This document shows positions 1 through 4,834 of a stretch of DNA of 10,915 nucleotides, one piece after another. Source of the DNA: Candidatus Gastranaerophilales bacterium HUM_12 (lineage in GTDB: Bacteria > Cyanobacteriota > Vampirovibrionia > Gastranaerophilales > Gastranaerophilaceae); contig DABJ01000047.1 of NCBI GenBank assembly GCA_002102825.1, positions 13,405 through 24,319 of the forward strand, in the 5' to 3' direction. Made by a program: the position numbers and the translations under genes. Positions within the stretch are counted from its first letter, which is position 1, and every line of letters starts with the position of its first letter. The notes below the pieces were generated by a model, which saw nothing but the letters and a program-made list of their open reading frames with translations, did no database searches and had not been told where the DNA came from.

Positions 1-47
1 GCAAGTGGAGGACACTTTGTGCTTTTCATTTGCCCACTCTCCCTAAC

Positions 48-69
48 CCTCTTCCACAAAGGGACGAGG
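48..69. repeat. Degenerate REP-like hairpin
   Basis: An imperfect palindrome downstream of the Skp-like gene. CCTC (48-51) pairs with GAGG (66-69) and TCC (53-55) with GGA (62-64), with one T-C mismatch and a six-base loop. The preceding bases (about 33-50, rich in CCCT and CCCTAACCCT) resemble the dispersed extragenic palindromes of the type ccctcaccctaaccctctccc...ggggagaggg seen in many bacterial genomes. No T-run follows on either strand, so it is unlikely to be an intrinsic terminator. Family assignment is from memory of the pattern, not from a search. Confidence 0.4.
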
Positions 70-92
70 AAATAAATTAAAATATAATGAAC

Positions 93-117
93 TTTTCACC
101 CACCATTCACCTTTCAC
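93..117. repeat. Imperfect tandem heptamers (yTTTCAC)
   Basis: Three heptamers, TTTTCAC (93-99), CATTCAC (104-110) and CTTTCAC (111-117), are separated by one CCAC spacer (100-103). The last base touches the stop codon of the Skp-like gene. Read on the minus strand they are GTGAAAG-type units. They sit directly after the REP-like hairpin, so the 1-116 stretch looks like a small repeat-bearing intergenic spacer with no gene in it. Confidence 0.45.
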
Positions 118-578
118 TACTTCATTCTTTTAACAATATCATTTGTAATATCGTCACCTCCGGAGATAACCATGCCAGTCGGAAGAACAAGATTATAATT
201 AGATTTTTTTGCTTCGGTTGAAATCATTGATTTAATTTTGTTATTAATCACAGTAATCTTTGAATTGTATTCTTCGTCCATATCAAGTTTCTTTTGCTCA
301 ATCTCTTTACGGTAATTTGTTTCCATTTGCAAAGCCTTATTTTTATCAGATTCATTAACAATTTCATTCTGAGCTTTTGAAATCAATGTATTTAATTCTT
401 CCATCTTCTTATCTTGAGATTGCTTTAAAGACTGAATTTCCGGCGAACTTGTCAAAATAGTCGAAACATCAACAACTGCAACTTTATATCTTGGAAAAGA
501 TACAGCGGCATCATTTATGTTATAACCCACAAAAAATACTAAAACACACGCAATAATAAACCAAATATTGTTTTTCAT
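117..578 (-). CDS. OmpH/Skp-family periplasmic chaperone-like protein
   Basis: A 153-residue protein with the Skp/OmpH layout. A hydrophobic N-terminal segment (about residues 5-19) acts as signal or anchor. Then comes the beta-strand entry KVAVVDVSTILTSSPEIQ (about 32-49), a long charged helical stretch likely to form the coiled-coil arms (about 46-122), and the closing strand NYNLVLPTGMVISGGDDIT (about 127-145). Skp in Proteobacteria is about 160 residues, so this is full length. Family members hold unfolded outer-membrane proteins in the periplasm, which implies a cell with an outer membrane. No clear AXA cleavage site is seen, so the segment could stay as a membrane anchor. The start ATG has a purine-rich AGGGAA about 5 bases upstream. 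It has its own leader below the terminator of the upstream gene, so it is probably transcribed separately. Family assignment is good; the exact client is unknown. Confidence 0.8.
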   Translation of the reverse strand: MKNNIWFIIACVLVFFVGYNINDAAVSFPRYKVAVVDVSTILTSSPEIQSLKQSQDKKMEELNTLISKAQNEIVNESDKNKALQMETNYRKEIEQKKLDMDEEYNSKITVINNKIKSMISTEAKKSNYNLVLPTGMVISGGDDITNDIVKRMK

Positions 579-649
579 TATATTCCCTAACCTTTCTGAG
601 TACTAAAATATTAGACCTTTTTAAGAAAAAATTTAATACCTGATTGGCT

Positions 650-680
650 AAAAAAAATATCCCCCTCATTGGGAGATATT
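650..680 (-). terminator. Intrinsic terminator of the 174-aa unknown gene
   Basis: Read on the minus strand, GATATT-type arms (675-680 with 656-661) and a GGG/CCC pairing (671-673 with 663-665) form a 10-position stem with one mismatch (662/674) and a five-base loop (666-670). An uninterrupted run of eight U residues (657-650) follows. It lies about 55 bases after the stop codon at 735 and separates that gene from the Skp-like gene downstream. Confidence 0.85.
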
Positions 681-734
681 GAATATTAGGAAAATAAAAA
701 TGTAAACAAAAAGGAAATTAAGGAATCTTATTTA

Positions 735-1259
735 TTATGCAAAAATGCTTTTCAATGATTCAACATTGCGTTTTTCTTCTTTCTTAGAATTACCCATAAG
801 AAGTTCGCCGTGATAAAAAGGATTTGAACCATCTCTGTCTTTAGAAGCCGCTGCAGAGAAAATGCTGATGAAATGAGTTGCAGAATTTGTTTCAGTTGCC
901 TTTTGAGTTTCTGTAACAACTTCATTCACTGCAGGCATATACTTTCCATCAACTTTGTTTGTAATTGCTGCTTGTGAATTTAAATATTGAATAGATTTTA
1001 AAGCTGTTTCATTAAAGTTGTATTGATAAGCATTGTTCATTGCAATTTGTTTTTGAACAGATGTATCAATTTTCCCTTGGTATAAGTCAACACCTAATTC
1101 TACAGGTTTTGCAACGTTAATTTGTTGAGTTGTTGTAGCATTAGTATATTGGGAATTTTTTTGAGCGGCACGACGTAAAATCTCTTGAGATACATCTTTT
1201 AATACAGAAGTATCAATGCCTTTCTTGTATAATGAATTGTAATTTACATTTAGACTCAT
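735..1259 (-). CDS. Unknown 174-aa protein with duplicated LYxxxIDTSVxK motif
   Basis: I do not recognise a family. The product is hydrophilic, rich in Asn, Gln, Thr and Ala, and has no signal peptide or membrane segment. It contains an internal duplication: LYKKGIDTSVLK at residues 10-21 and LYQGKIDTSVQK at 59-70, giving the pattern LY-x3-IDTSV-x-K twice, 49 residues apart. The middle (about 80-100) is predicted helical. The C-terminus is basic and then ends in SLKSIFA, with a final Phe-Ala also seen in the 138-aa small protein near 4.7 kb. The start has AAAGGGA about 8 bases upstream and there is no better start. It is a one-gene unit: a divergent intergenic region of 157 bp separates it from lepA, and a strong terminator follows. 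A structural or surface-adaptor role is possible but only a guess. Confidence 0.75.
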   Translation of the reverse strand: MSLNVNYNSLYKKGIDTSVLKDVSQEILRRAAQKNSQYTNATTTQQINVAKPVELGVDLYQGKIDTSVQKQIAMNNAYQYNFNETALKSIQYLNSQAAITNKVDGKYMPAVNEVVTETQKATETNSATHFISIFSAAASKDRDGSNPFYHGELLMGNSKKEEKRNVESLKSIFA

Positions 1260-1341
1260 TAGACTTATCCCTTTGTTTCCTTACAAATATGTATTCGGAA
1301 TATTTTAAAAAAACTTTAGGACATGCGTAGTAGTTGTTAAT

Positions 1342-1354
1342 ATTTTGTTACATT
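1342..1354 (-). promoter_or_regulatory. Conserved upstream box AATGTAACAAAAT, copy 1
   Basis: On the minus strand this reads AATGTAACAAAAT and ends 83 bases before the ATG of the 174-aa unknown gene. The identical 13-mer occurs on the plus strand at 4241-4253, 86 bases before the ATG of the 138-aa small protein. The same sequence at nearly the same distance from two unrelated genes suggests a shared promoter or operator element. Which protein reads it is unknown. Confidence 0.4.
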
Positions 1355-1381
1355 GGGACACAAAGTTTTGGAATTGGGTAT

Positions 1382-1409
1382 TTTACATAGTTTATTTTTA
1401 AGATATAAT
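1382..1409 (+). promoter_or_regulatory. lepA promoter, predicted leaderless
   Basis: A -35 TTTACA (1382-1387, five of six to consensus), a 16-bp spacer and a perfect -10 TATAAT (1404-1409). Transcription would start at about 1416-1417, which is the A of the lepA ATG or the base before it. No Shine-Dalgarno-like purine run precedes the ATG, which agrees with leaderless translation. Confidence 0.7.
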
Positions 1410-1416
1410 CAATACT

Positions 1417-3219
1417 ATGAAAACTAGAGAAAACGTAAGAAATTTTTGTATAATTGCCCACATTGACCATGGAAAATCAACTTTAGCTGACAGACTTTTA
1501 GAAAAAACAGGTACTGTAGCTCAACGTGATATGCAAGAACAATTGCTTGATTCCATGGATATTGAACGAGAAAGAGGAATTACTATTAAGTTAAATGCTG
1601 CCAGAATGAATTATAAAGCATCTGACGGTAAGGATTATGAATTAAACTTGATTGATACTCCCGGACACGTTGATTTTTCTTATGAAGTATCCAGATCTTT
1701 GGCTGCTTGCGAAGGGGCTTTACTTATCGTCGATGCAACACAAGGGGTTGAAGCTCAAACATTGGCAAATGTTTATTTGGCTATTGAACAGAATTTGGAA
1801 ATTATTCCTGTTATTAATAAAATTGATTTACCGTCCGCTGATGTTGAACGAGTAAGACAAGAAATTGAAGAAATTTTAGGAATTGACGCATCAATGGCGA
1901 TTCCTGTAAGTGCTAAAACCGGTATTGGTATAGATGATGTTTTGGAAGCCGTTGTAAATTATATTCCGGCTCCTGTTGATAATTCTGACAGACCATTAAG
2001 AGCATTGGTTTTTGATAGTGTGTATGACCAATACTTAGGAACAGTTTGTTATTTCAAAGTTGTTGACGGAAGTATTTCTGTTGGAGATAAAGTTCGATTT
2101 ATGGCTTCTAATAAAGAATATGAAGTAGTTGAACTCGGATATCAAACACCTGCGAGAAAATCAGTTCAAAAATTGACTTGCGGAGATGTTGGATATTTTG
2201 CAGGTTCAATTAAAGAATTAACTCGTTTTGTAGGTGATACAATTACAAACGTTGAAAATCCAGCTTCTGAACCACTTCCGGGGTACAAAGAAGCTTTACC
2301 AATGGTATTTTCAGGTATGTATCCGGTTGATAACGAAGATTATGCAGACCTTAAAGAAGCACTTGAGAAATTGAAACTTAACGACAGCAGTATTACCTTT
2401 GAACCTGAAACATCAAATGCGTTGGGATTTGGTTTCAGATGCGGTTTCTTGGGTATGCTTCACATGGAAATTGCGCAAGAAAGACTAGAACGAGAATACA
2501 ATCTTTCACTTGTTACAACTGCTCCATCTGTAGTTTATAAAGTTCACAAAACAAATGGAGAAGTTGTTGAAATCGACAATCCGTCAAATCTTCCGGCTTC
2601 TCAATATAGAGATTATATAGAAGAACCTTATGTTAAAGTTCAAATTATCACTCCAAATGAATTTGTTGGAACATTAATGGAATTATCCCAAGCAAAACGT
2701 GGAATTTACAAAAACATGCACTATTTAGACAAAGTACGTGTAGATTTGACTTATGAAATTCCATTAAGTGAAGTGATTACAGATTTTTATGACCAATTAA
2801 AATCAAGAACAAAAGGTTATGCAAGTTTAGACTACGAATTCAGCGAATACAAACGCTCAAACCTTGTTAAGTTAGATATCATGCTTGCAGGAGAAGTTGT
2901 TGATGCTCTTTCTGTAATTTGTCATGAAGACAATGCTTTTTATGTAGGTCAAAAACTTACCGCAAAATTAAAAGATATTATTCCTCGCCAATTGTTTGAA
3001 GTACCTATTCAAGCAGCAGTAGGCGGAAGAGTAATCGCAAGAACAAACATTAAAGCGATGCGTAAAAACGTACTTGCAAAATGTTACGGCGGTGACATTT
3101 CTCGTAAACGTAAACTCCTTGAAAAGCAGAAAAAAGGTAAAAAACGTATGAAATCTGTAGGAAGTGTTGAAGTTCCACAAGAAGCATTCATGGCTGTTCT
3201 TAGCCTCGAGGAGGAGTAA
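1417..3219 (+). CDS. lepA: Elongation factor 4 (LepA) GTPase
   Basis: A complete 600-residue LepA/EF4, a ribosome-binding translational GTPase that acts on stalled or mis-set elongation and initiation complexes. The GTPase motifs are all present: AHIDHGKS (residues 14-21), RERGITIK (51-58), DTPGH (80-84), NKID (134-137) and SAK (165-167). After the beta-barrel and the two EF-G-like alpha/beta domains comes the LepA-specific C-terminal domain, with the basic signature KRKLLEKQKKGKKRMK (about 564-579) before the end SLEEE. Length equals the family norm (about 600). The ATG is chosen because it matches the usual LepA N-terminus and follows an excellent promoter by 7 bases. The 3' end overlaps the convergent HTH gene by 20 bp. 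Nothing is missing from the catalytic set. Confidence 0.98.
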   Translation: MKTRENVRNFCIIAHIDHGKSTLADRLLEKTGTVAQRDMQEQLLDSMDIERERGITIKLNAARMNYKASDGKDYELNLIDTPGHVDFSYEVSRSLAACEGALLIVDATQGVEAQTLANVYLAIEQNLEIIPVINKIDLPSADVERVRQEIEEILGIDASMAIPVSAKTGIGIDDVLEAVVNYIPAPVDNSDRPLRALVFDSVYDQYLGTVCYFKVVDGSISVGDKVRFMASNKEYEVVELGYQTPARKSVQKLTCGDVGYFAGSIKELTRFVGDTITNVENPASEPLPGYKEALPMVFSGMYPVDNEDYADLKEALEKLKLNDSSITFEPETSNALGFGFRCGFLGMLHMEIAQERLEREYNLSLVTTAPSVVYKVHKTNGEVVEIDNPSNLPASQYRDYIEEPYVKVQIITPNEFVGTLMELSQAKRGIYKNMHYLDKVRVDLTYEIPLSEVITDFYDQLKSRTKGYASLDYEFSEYKRSNLVKLDIMLAGEVVDALSVICHEDNAFYVGQKLTAKLKDIIPRQLFEVPIQAAVGGRVIARTNIKAMRKNVLAKCYGGDISRKRKLLEKQKKGKKRMKSVGSVEVPQEAFMAVLSLEEE

Positions 3220-3427
3220 TAACTCCTTTTACAACGGCAGCCAAAGTAGCTTCCAGTCTGTTTTTTACACCAATTTTGCGGAGAATTGATGCGATATGGG
3301 CTTTTACAGTATGATCTGTAATTGCTAATATCTTAGCAATTTCTTTATTCGTTTTTCCTTGTGCAACATATTGCAAAACTTCTAATTCTCTAGCGGTTAA
3401 ATTATCATTCTTAATTCTATTACTCAT
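3200..3427 (-). CDS. Stand-alone LuxR/GerE-type HTH regulator
   Basis: A 75-residue protein that is almost only a LuxR-type (GerE, PF00196) DNA-binding domain. LTARELEVLQYVAQGKTNKEIAKIL runs through about residues 10-34, and the recognition-helix part TDHTVKAHIASILRKIGVKNR through about 37-57. There is no receiver, PAS or autoinducer-binding domain, so any signal must come through expression level or a partner protein. Small GerE-like proteins of this kind resemble the DNA-binding half of NarL/FixJ response regulators. The ATG is the only usable start, since the codons just before it contain in-frame stops, yet the obvious GGAGG lies 18 bases away. The gene converges on lepA with a 20-bp overlap. 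Dyads and TAGCCA hexamers lie upstream, which fits autoregulation but does not show it. Confidence 0.88.
   Translation of the reverse strand: MSNRIKNDNLTARELEVLQYVAQGKTNKEIAKILAITDHTVKAHIASILRKIGVKNRLEATLAAVVKGVITPPRG
3209..3230 (+). terminator. Possible lepA terminator spanning its own stop codon
   Basis: AGGAGT (3212-3217) pairs with ACTCCT (3222-3227) around a four-base loop that holds most of the TAA stop codon, and the following U residues are partly taken up by weak G-U/A-U extension of the stem. The U-tract is short (3227-3230), so termination may be weak. The element lies inside the coding sequence of the convergent HTH gene, a consequence of the overlapping 3' ends. Confidence 0.35.
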
Positions 3428-3445
3428 AAAGCGATTTTATTATTT

Positions 3446-3450
3446 CCTCC
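3446..3450 (-). promoter_or_regulatory. Shine-Dalgarno GGAGG at unusual distance from the HTH start
   Basis: On the minus strand GGAGG is followed by 18 bases before the ATG at 3427. Normal spacing is about 5-10. Read in the frame of the gene the intervening codons include TAA TAA, so no earlier in-frame start can use it, and no ATG, GTG or TTG lies at a normal distance in another frame. Confidence 0.4.
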
Positions 3451-3470
3451 TTTTATATACTATCATTACC

Positions 3471-3499
3471 TAGCCATATTACTATTAGCCAAATGGCTA
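3471..3499. promoter_or_regulatory. TAGCCA repeat and dyad upstream of the HTH gene
   Basis: TAGCCA occurs at 3471-3476 and again at 3486-3491, and as its reverse complement TGGCTA at 3494-3499. The last two form an inverted repeat with a two-base centre. The elements lie 44-72 bases before the HTH start, where they would overlap or abut its promoter. TAGCCA also appears at 4265-4270 and, reversed, at 645-650, both in intergenic DNA. This looks like an operator, possibly for the HTH protein itself. Confidence 0.4.
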
Positions 3500-3500
3500 G

Positions 3501-3521
3501 ATTTGTAATACTTGTACAAAT
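3501..3521. promoter_or_regulatory. Inverted repeat ATTTGTA-N7-TACAAAT
   Basis: Perfect seven-base arms at 3501-3507 and 3515-3521 with a seven-base spacer. It resembles the GTA-N8-TAC layout of NtcA/CRP-type sites in cyanobacteria, but the spacing between GTA and TAC is seven, not eight. It is a candidate binding site in the divergent regulatory region. Confidence 0.35.
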
Positions 3522-3563
3522 TAAAATTTTCTAAAGAGCTATGTATATAGAGGTTTTTGAAAC

Positions 3564-3585
3564 TTTATTAAGAAATCTTAATAAA
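3564..3585. promoter_or_regulatory. Perfect 10-bp-arm palindrome upstream of the 141-aa gene
   Basis: TTTATTAAGA (3564-3573) and its exact reverse complement (3576-3585) surround a two-base AA centre. There is no U-tract after it and no gene ends here, so an operator is more likely than a terminator. Its right edge lies about 20 bases before the -35 of the predicted promoter for the 141-aa gene, a typical activator position. Part of the left arm (TTTATTAAG) recurs at 4231-4239 ahead of the paralogue. Confidence 0.5.
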
Positions 3586-3605
3586 CGGTTTTAAAAAGGC
3601 AATTA

Positions 3606-3633
3606 TTTACGGGTGAAATACTTTATATATATA
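3606..3633 (+). promoter_or_regulatory. Predicted promoter of the 141-aa gene
   Basis: TTTACG (3606-3611), a 16-bp spacer and TATATA (3628-3633). Start of transcription would be near 3640, giving a leader of about 77 bases that contains the GTGAGTAAAC element and the ribosome-binding site AAAGGAG. The run of TA dinucleotides makes the exact -10 ambiguous. Confidence 0.45.
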
Positions 3634-3690
3634 CGAGATGGAAATCAAAAACGATAAACGGAACGGAATATCATTACACTAAGAGAGTAA

Positions 3691-3700
3691 GTGAGTAAAC
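3691..3700 (+). repeat. 5' arm of leader-trailer inverted repeat, first paralogue
   Basis: GTGAGTAAAC lies directly before the ribosome-binding site AAAGGAG of the 141-aa gene and is perfectly complementary to 4162-4171 in the trailer. The nine bases GTGAGTAAA recur in the same place before the paralogue (4312-4320). Confidence 0.7.
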
Positions 3701-3716
3701 AAAGGAGATTCGACAA

Positions 3717-4142
3717 ATGGGTTTATTAGACGGAATCAACAAAGCAGTTGGAAATAGAGTTAGCGGTCAATTATCAGCACCAAAAACGGCTAAATCAACA
3801 AAAGCTGAAACAGTAGAACAAAAACCTTTATTAAGTTTTCAAGGTAATAATTCTATTGGTAGAAAAGATTTAGATAAAATTAATCCTTATTTTTCAGTTC
3901 AAGGAATGAGTGCTGAATCTAAAAAAATTGTTGACGATACAAATAAAATGATGGAACAATTAGGTTTCAAAAACTATAAGGTTTCAGGAGCACAAGTTGA
4001 AAGTGTTACAGCAGGAGTAAACAAGACAGTACTTCCGGGAATGCAATCTGCTGAAAATGGTGCAGTTGCAGCAAATTTGACAAGTGTTCCAAAAGGGGAT
4101 CTTGCAGGTGAGGAATTTTCTAAATTATTTGCACTTGGCTAA
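3717..4142 (+). CDS. Small protein of unknown function, paralogue 1
   Basis: A 141-residue hydrophilic protein with no signal peptide, membrane segment or known motif. It has two parts: a low-complexity, Lys/Ala/Ser/Thr-rich N-terminus (about 1-45) and a C-terminal module (about 65-141). The best block, from about residue 70 to 121 (LGFKNYKV, QVESV, GVNKTV, GAVAAN), is about half identical to the downstream paralogue. The start ATG follows AAAGGAG by 9 bases, a good match. The gene is monocistronic: predicted promoter at 3606-3633 and terminator at 4183-4214. Its leader and trailer carry complementary 10-mers. Such small proteins appear lineage-specific to me, and I cannot assign a role. Confidence 0.82.
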   Translation: MGLLDGINKAVGNRVSGQLSAPKTAKSTKAETVEQKPLLSFQGNNSIGRKDLDKINPYFSVQGMSAESKKIVDDTNKMMEQLGFKNYKVSGAQVESVTAGVNKTVLPGMQSAENGAVAANLTSVPKGDLAGEEFSKLFALG

Positions 4143-4161
4143 GCCATATTAAATTAAACAA

Positions 4162-4171
4162 GTTTACTCAC
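4162..4171 (+). repeat. 3' arm of leader-trailer inverted repeat, first paralogue
   Basis: GTTTACTCAC is the exact reverse complement of 3691-3700. It sits 19 bases after the stop codon and 11 bases before the terminator stem. The 461 bases between the arms hold the ribosome-binding site and the whole coding sequence. Confidence 0.7.
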
Positions 4172-4182
4172 AATGATTTTAT

Positions 4183-4214
4183 AAGGTCAGTTAAAAAACT
4201 GGCCTTTTGTTTTG
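4183..4214 (+). terminator. Intrinsic terminator of paralogue 1
   Basis: AAGGTCAGTT (4183-4192) pairs with AACTGGCCTT (4197-4206) over ten positions, one of them G-U, with an AAAA loop, followed by TTTTGTTTTG. The 11-base tail CTTTTGTTTTG (4204-4214) is identical to that of the paralogue's terminator. Confidence 0.9.
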
Positions 4215-4240
4215 CGAATTTCTCCAACAATTTATTAAGT

Positions 4241-4253
4241 AATGTAACAAAAT
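4241..4253 (+). promoter_or_regulatory. Conserved upstream box AATGTAACAAAAT, copy 2
   Basis: Same 13-mer as on the minus strand at 1342-1354, here ending 85 bases before the ATG of the 138-aa gene. A TAGCCA hexamer (4265-4270) follows it. No convincing -35/-10 pair is seen in this leader. GATAAT at 4306-4311 and TATTAA at 4285-4290 are both possible -10 elements. Confidence 0.4.
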
Positions 4254-4310
4254 CCATTAAAATTTAGCCAATTAATTAAAGATTATTAAACTGAATGCCG
4301 TATCTGATAA

Positions 4311-4320
4311 TGTGAGTAAA
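4311..4320 (+). repeat. 5' arm of leader-trailer inverted repeat, second paralogue
   Basis: TGTGAGTAAA is perfectly complementary to 4787-4796. With one bulged A (4321) pairing can continue with TATAAG (4322-4327) to TTTATA (4781-4786), reaching the first three bases of the ribosome-binding site AAGGAG (4325-4330). If the -10 is GATAAT at 4306, this arm would be largely outside the mRNA, so the promoter position matters. Confidence 0.65.
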
Positions 4321-4338
4321 ATATAAGGAGAACCGAAA

Positions 4339-4755
4339 ATGGCAATCAAGTTTAATGGATTCAATAGTTATAACAATTATAACTTTGCTATCGGTCAAAA
4401 AGCATCACAAGATGTTCAAGAAACTAAGAAAGCAGAAGAATCAAAGGAAATTAAAAAAAGTGAAACAACCTTTAAAGGTTTAGAAAATGAAACAGATTTA
4501 TTAACTAAAAACCCACAAAGCTTATATGGTGTAAATTTCACAAAATTCAACGCAGAAGATAAAGCTTTGGCAGACAGTACAAATGCAATTTTAGCAAGCT
4601 TAGGATATTCATACAAAGTAACAGCTTCACAAGTTGCAAGTGTATCAAACGGTGTGAATAATGTTGTAATACCATCAATGAAATTAGCAGCAGATGGCGC
4701 TGTAGCAGCAAATATTCAAGACCCTAACGGACCGTTTGCAGACCTATTCGCATAA
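4339..4755 (+). CDS. Small protein of unknown function, paralogue 2
   Basis: A 138-residue hydrophilic protein, paralogous to the gene just upstream. Residues 1-25 are rich in Asn, Tyr and Phe (NGFNSYNNYNFAIG), about 27-48 form a highly charged Glu/Lys linker, and the C-terminal module (about 75-138) matches the paralogue: LGYSYKV, QVASV, GVNNVV, GAVAAN, then a short acidic end FADLFA. The start follows AAGGAG by 8 bases. It has its own terminator (4803-4831) and leader, so the pair is a tandem duplication of whole transcription units, not an operon. There is no signal peptide or membrane segment. Function unknown. Confidence 0.82.
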   Translation: MAIKFNGFNSYNNYNFAIGQKASQDVQETKKAEESKEIKKSETTFKGLENETDLLTKNPQSLYGVNFTKFNAEDKALADSTNAILASLGYSYKVTASQVASVSNGVNNVVIPSMKLAADGAVAANIQDPNGPFADLFA

Positions 4756-4786
4756 ATAAGGAAGATAGAAAACTTATAAATTTATA

Positions 4787-4796
4787 TTTACTCACA
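4787..4796 (+). repeat. 3' arm of leader-trailer inverted repeat, second paralogue
   Basis: TTTACTCACA is the exact reverse complement of 4311-4320, placed 31 bases after the stop codon and 6 bases before the terminator stem. The nine bases TTTACTCAC are shared with the first paralogue's trailer (4163-4171). Confidence 0.65.
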
Positions 4797-4802
4797 CATT
4801 TC

Positions 4803-4831
4803 AGACCGGCATTGACCGGTCTTTTGTTTTG
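4803..4831 (+). terminator. Intrinsic terminator of paralogue 2
   Basis: AGACCGG (4803-4809) pairs with CCGGTCT (4816-4822) around a six-base loop, followed by TTTTGTTTTG. The opposite strand has no U-run after the stem, so it does not clearly serve the convergent lpd gene, whose stop codon lies at 4835. Confidence 0.85.
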
Positions 4832-4834
4832 TTA

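Noticed and set aside
1652..1855. Plus-strand open frame of 67 codons inside lepA
   Set aside because: Lies in another frame within the GTPase domain of a certain gene; no ribosome-binding site and no recognisable product.
2968..3180. Minus-strand open frame of 70 codons inside lepA
   Set aside because: Antisense shadow of the conserved LepA C-terminal domain, Phe/Tyr-rich composition typical of reading the reverse strand.
3501..3521. NtcA site
   Set aside because: GTA and TAC are separated by seven bases, not the eight of the consensus, and no NtcA-dependent gene context is present. Kept only as an unassigned dyad.
4416..4616. Minus-strand open frame opposite the 138-aa small gene
   Set aside because: Hydrophobic by reverse reading of a Lys/Glu-rich region; no promoter or ribosome-binding site.
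3691..4796. Reading the GTGAGTAAA/TTTACTCAC pairs as integron attC sites or IS terminal repeats
   Set aside because: The arms are only 9-10 bp, there is no integrase or transposase, no attC-like fold or target duplication, and each arm has a fixed place relative to the ribosome-binding site or terminator. Leader-trailer pairing explains the placement better, though a cassette origin is not excluded.
4803..4831. Bidirectional terminator also serving lpd
   Set aside because: The stem is symmetric, but on the minus strand it is followed by GAAATG rather than a U-run.
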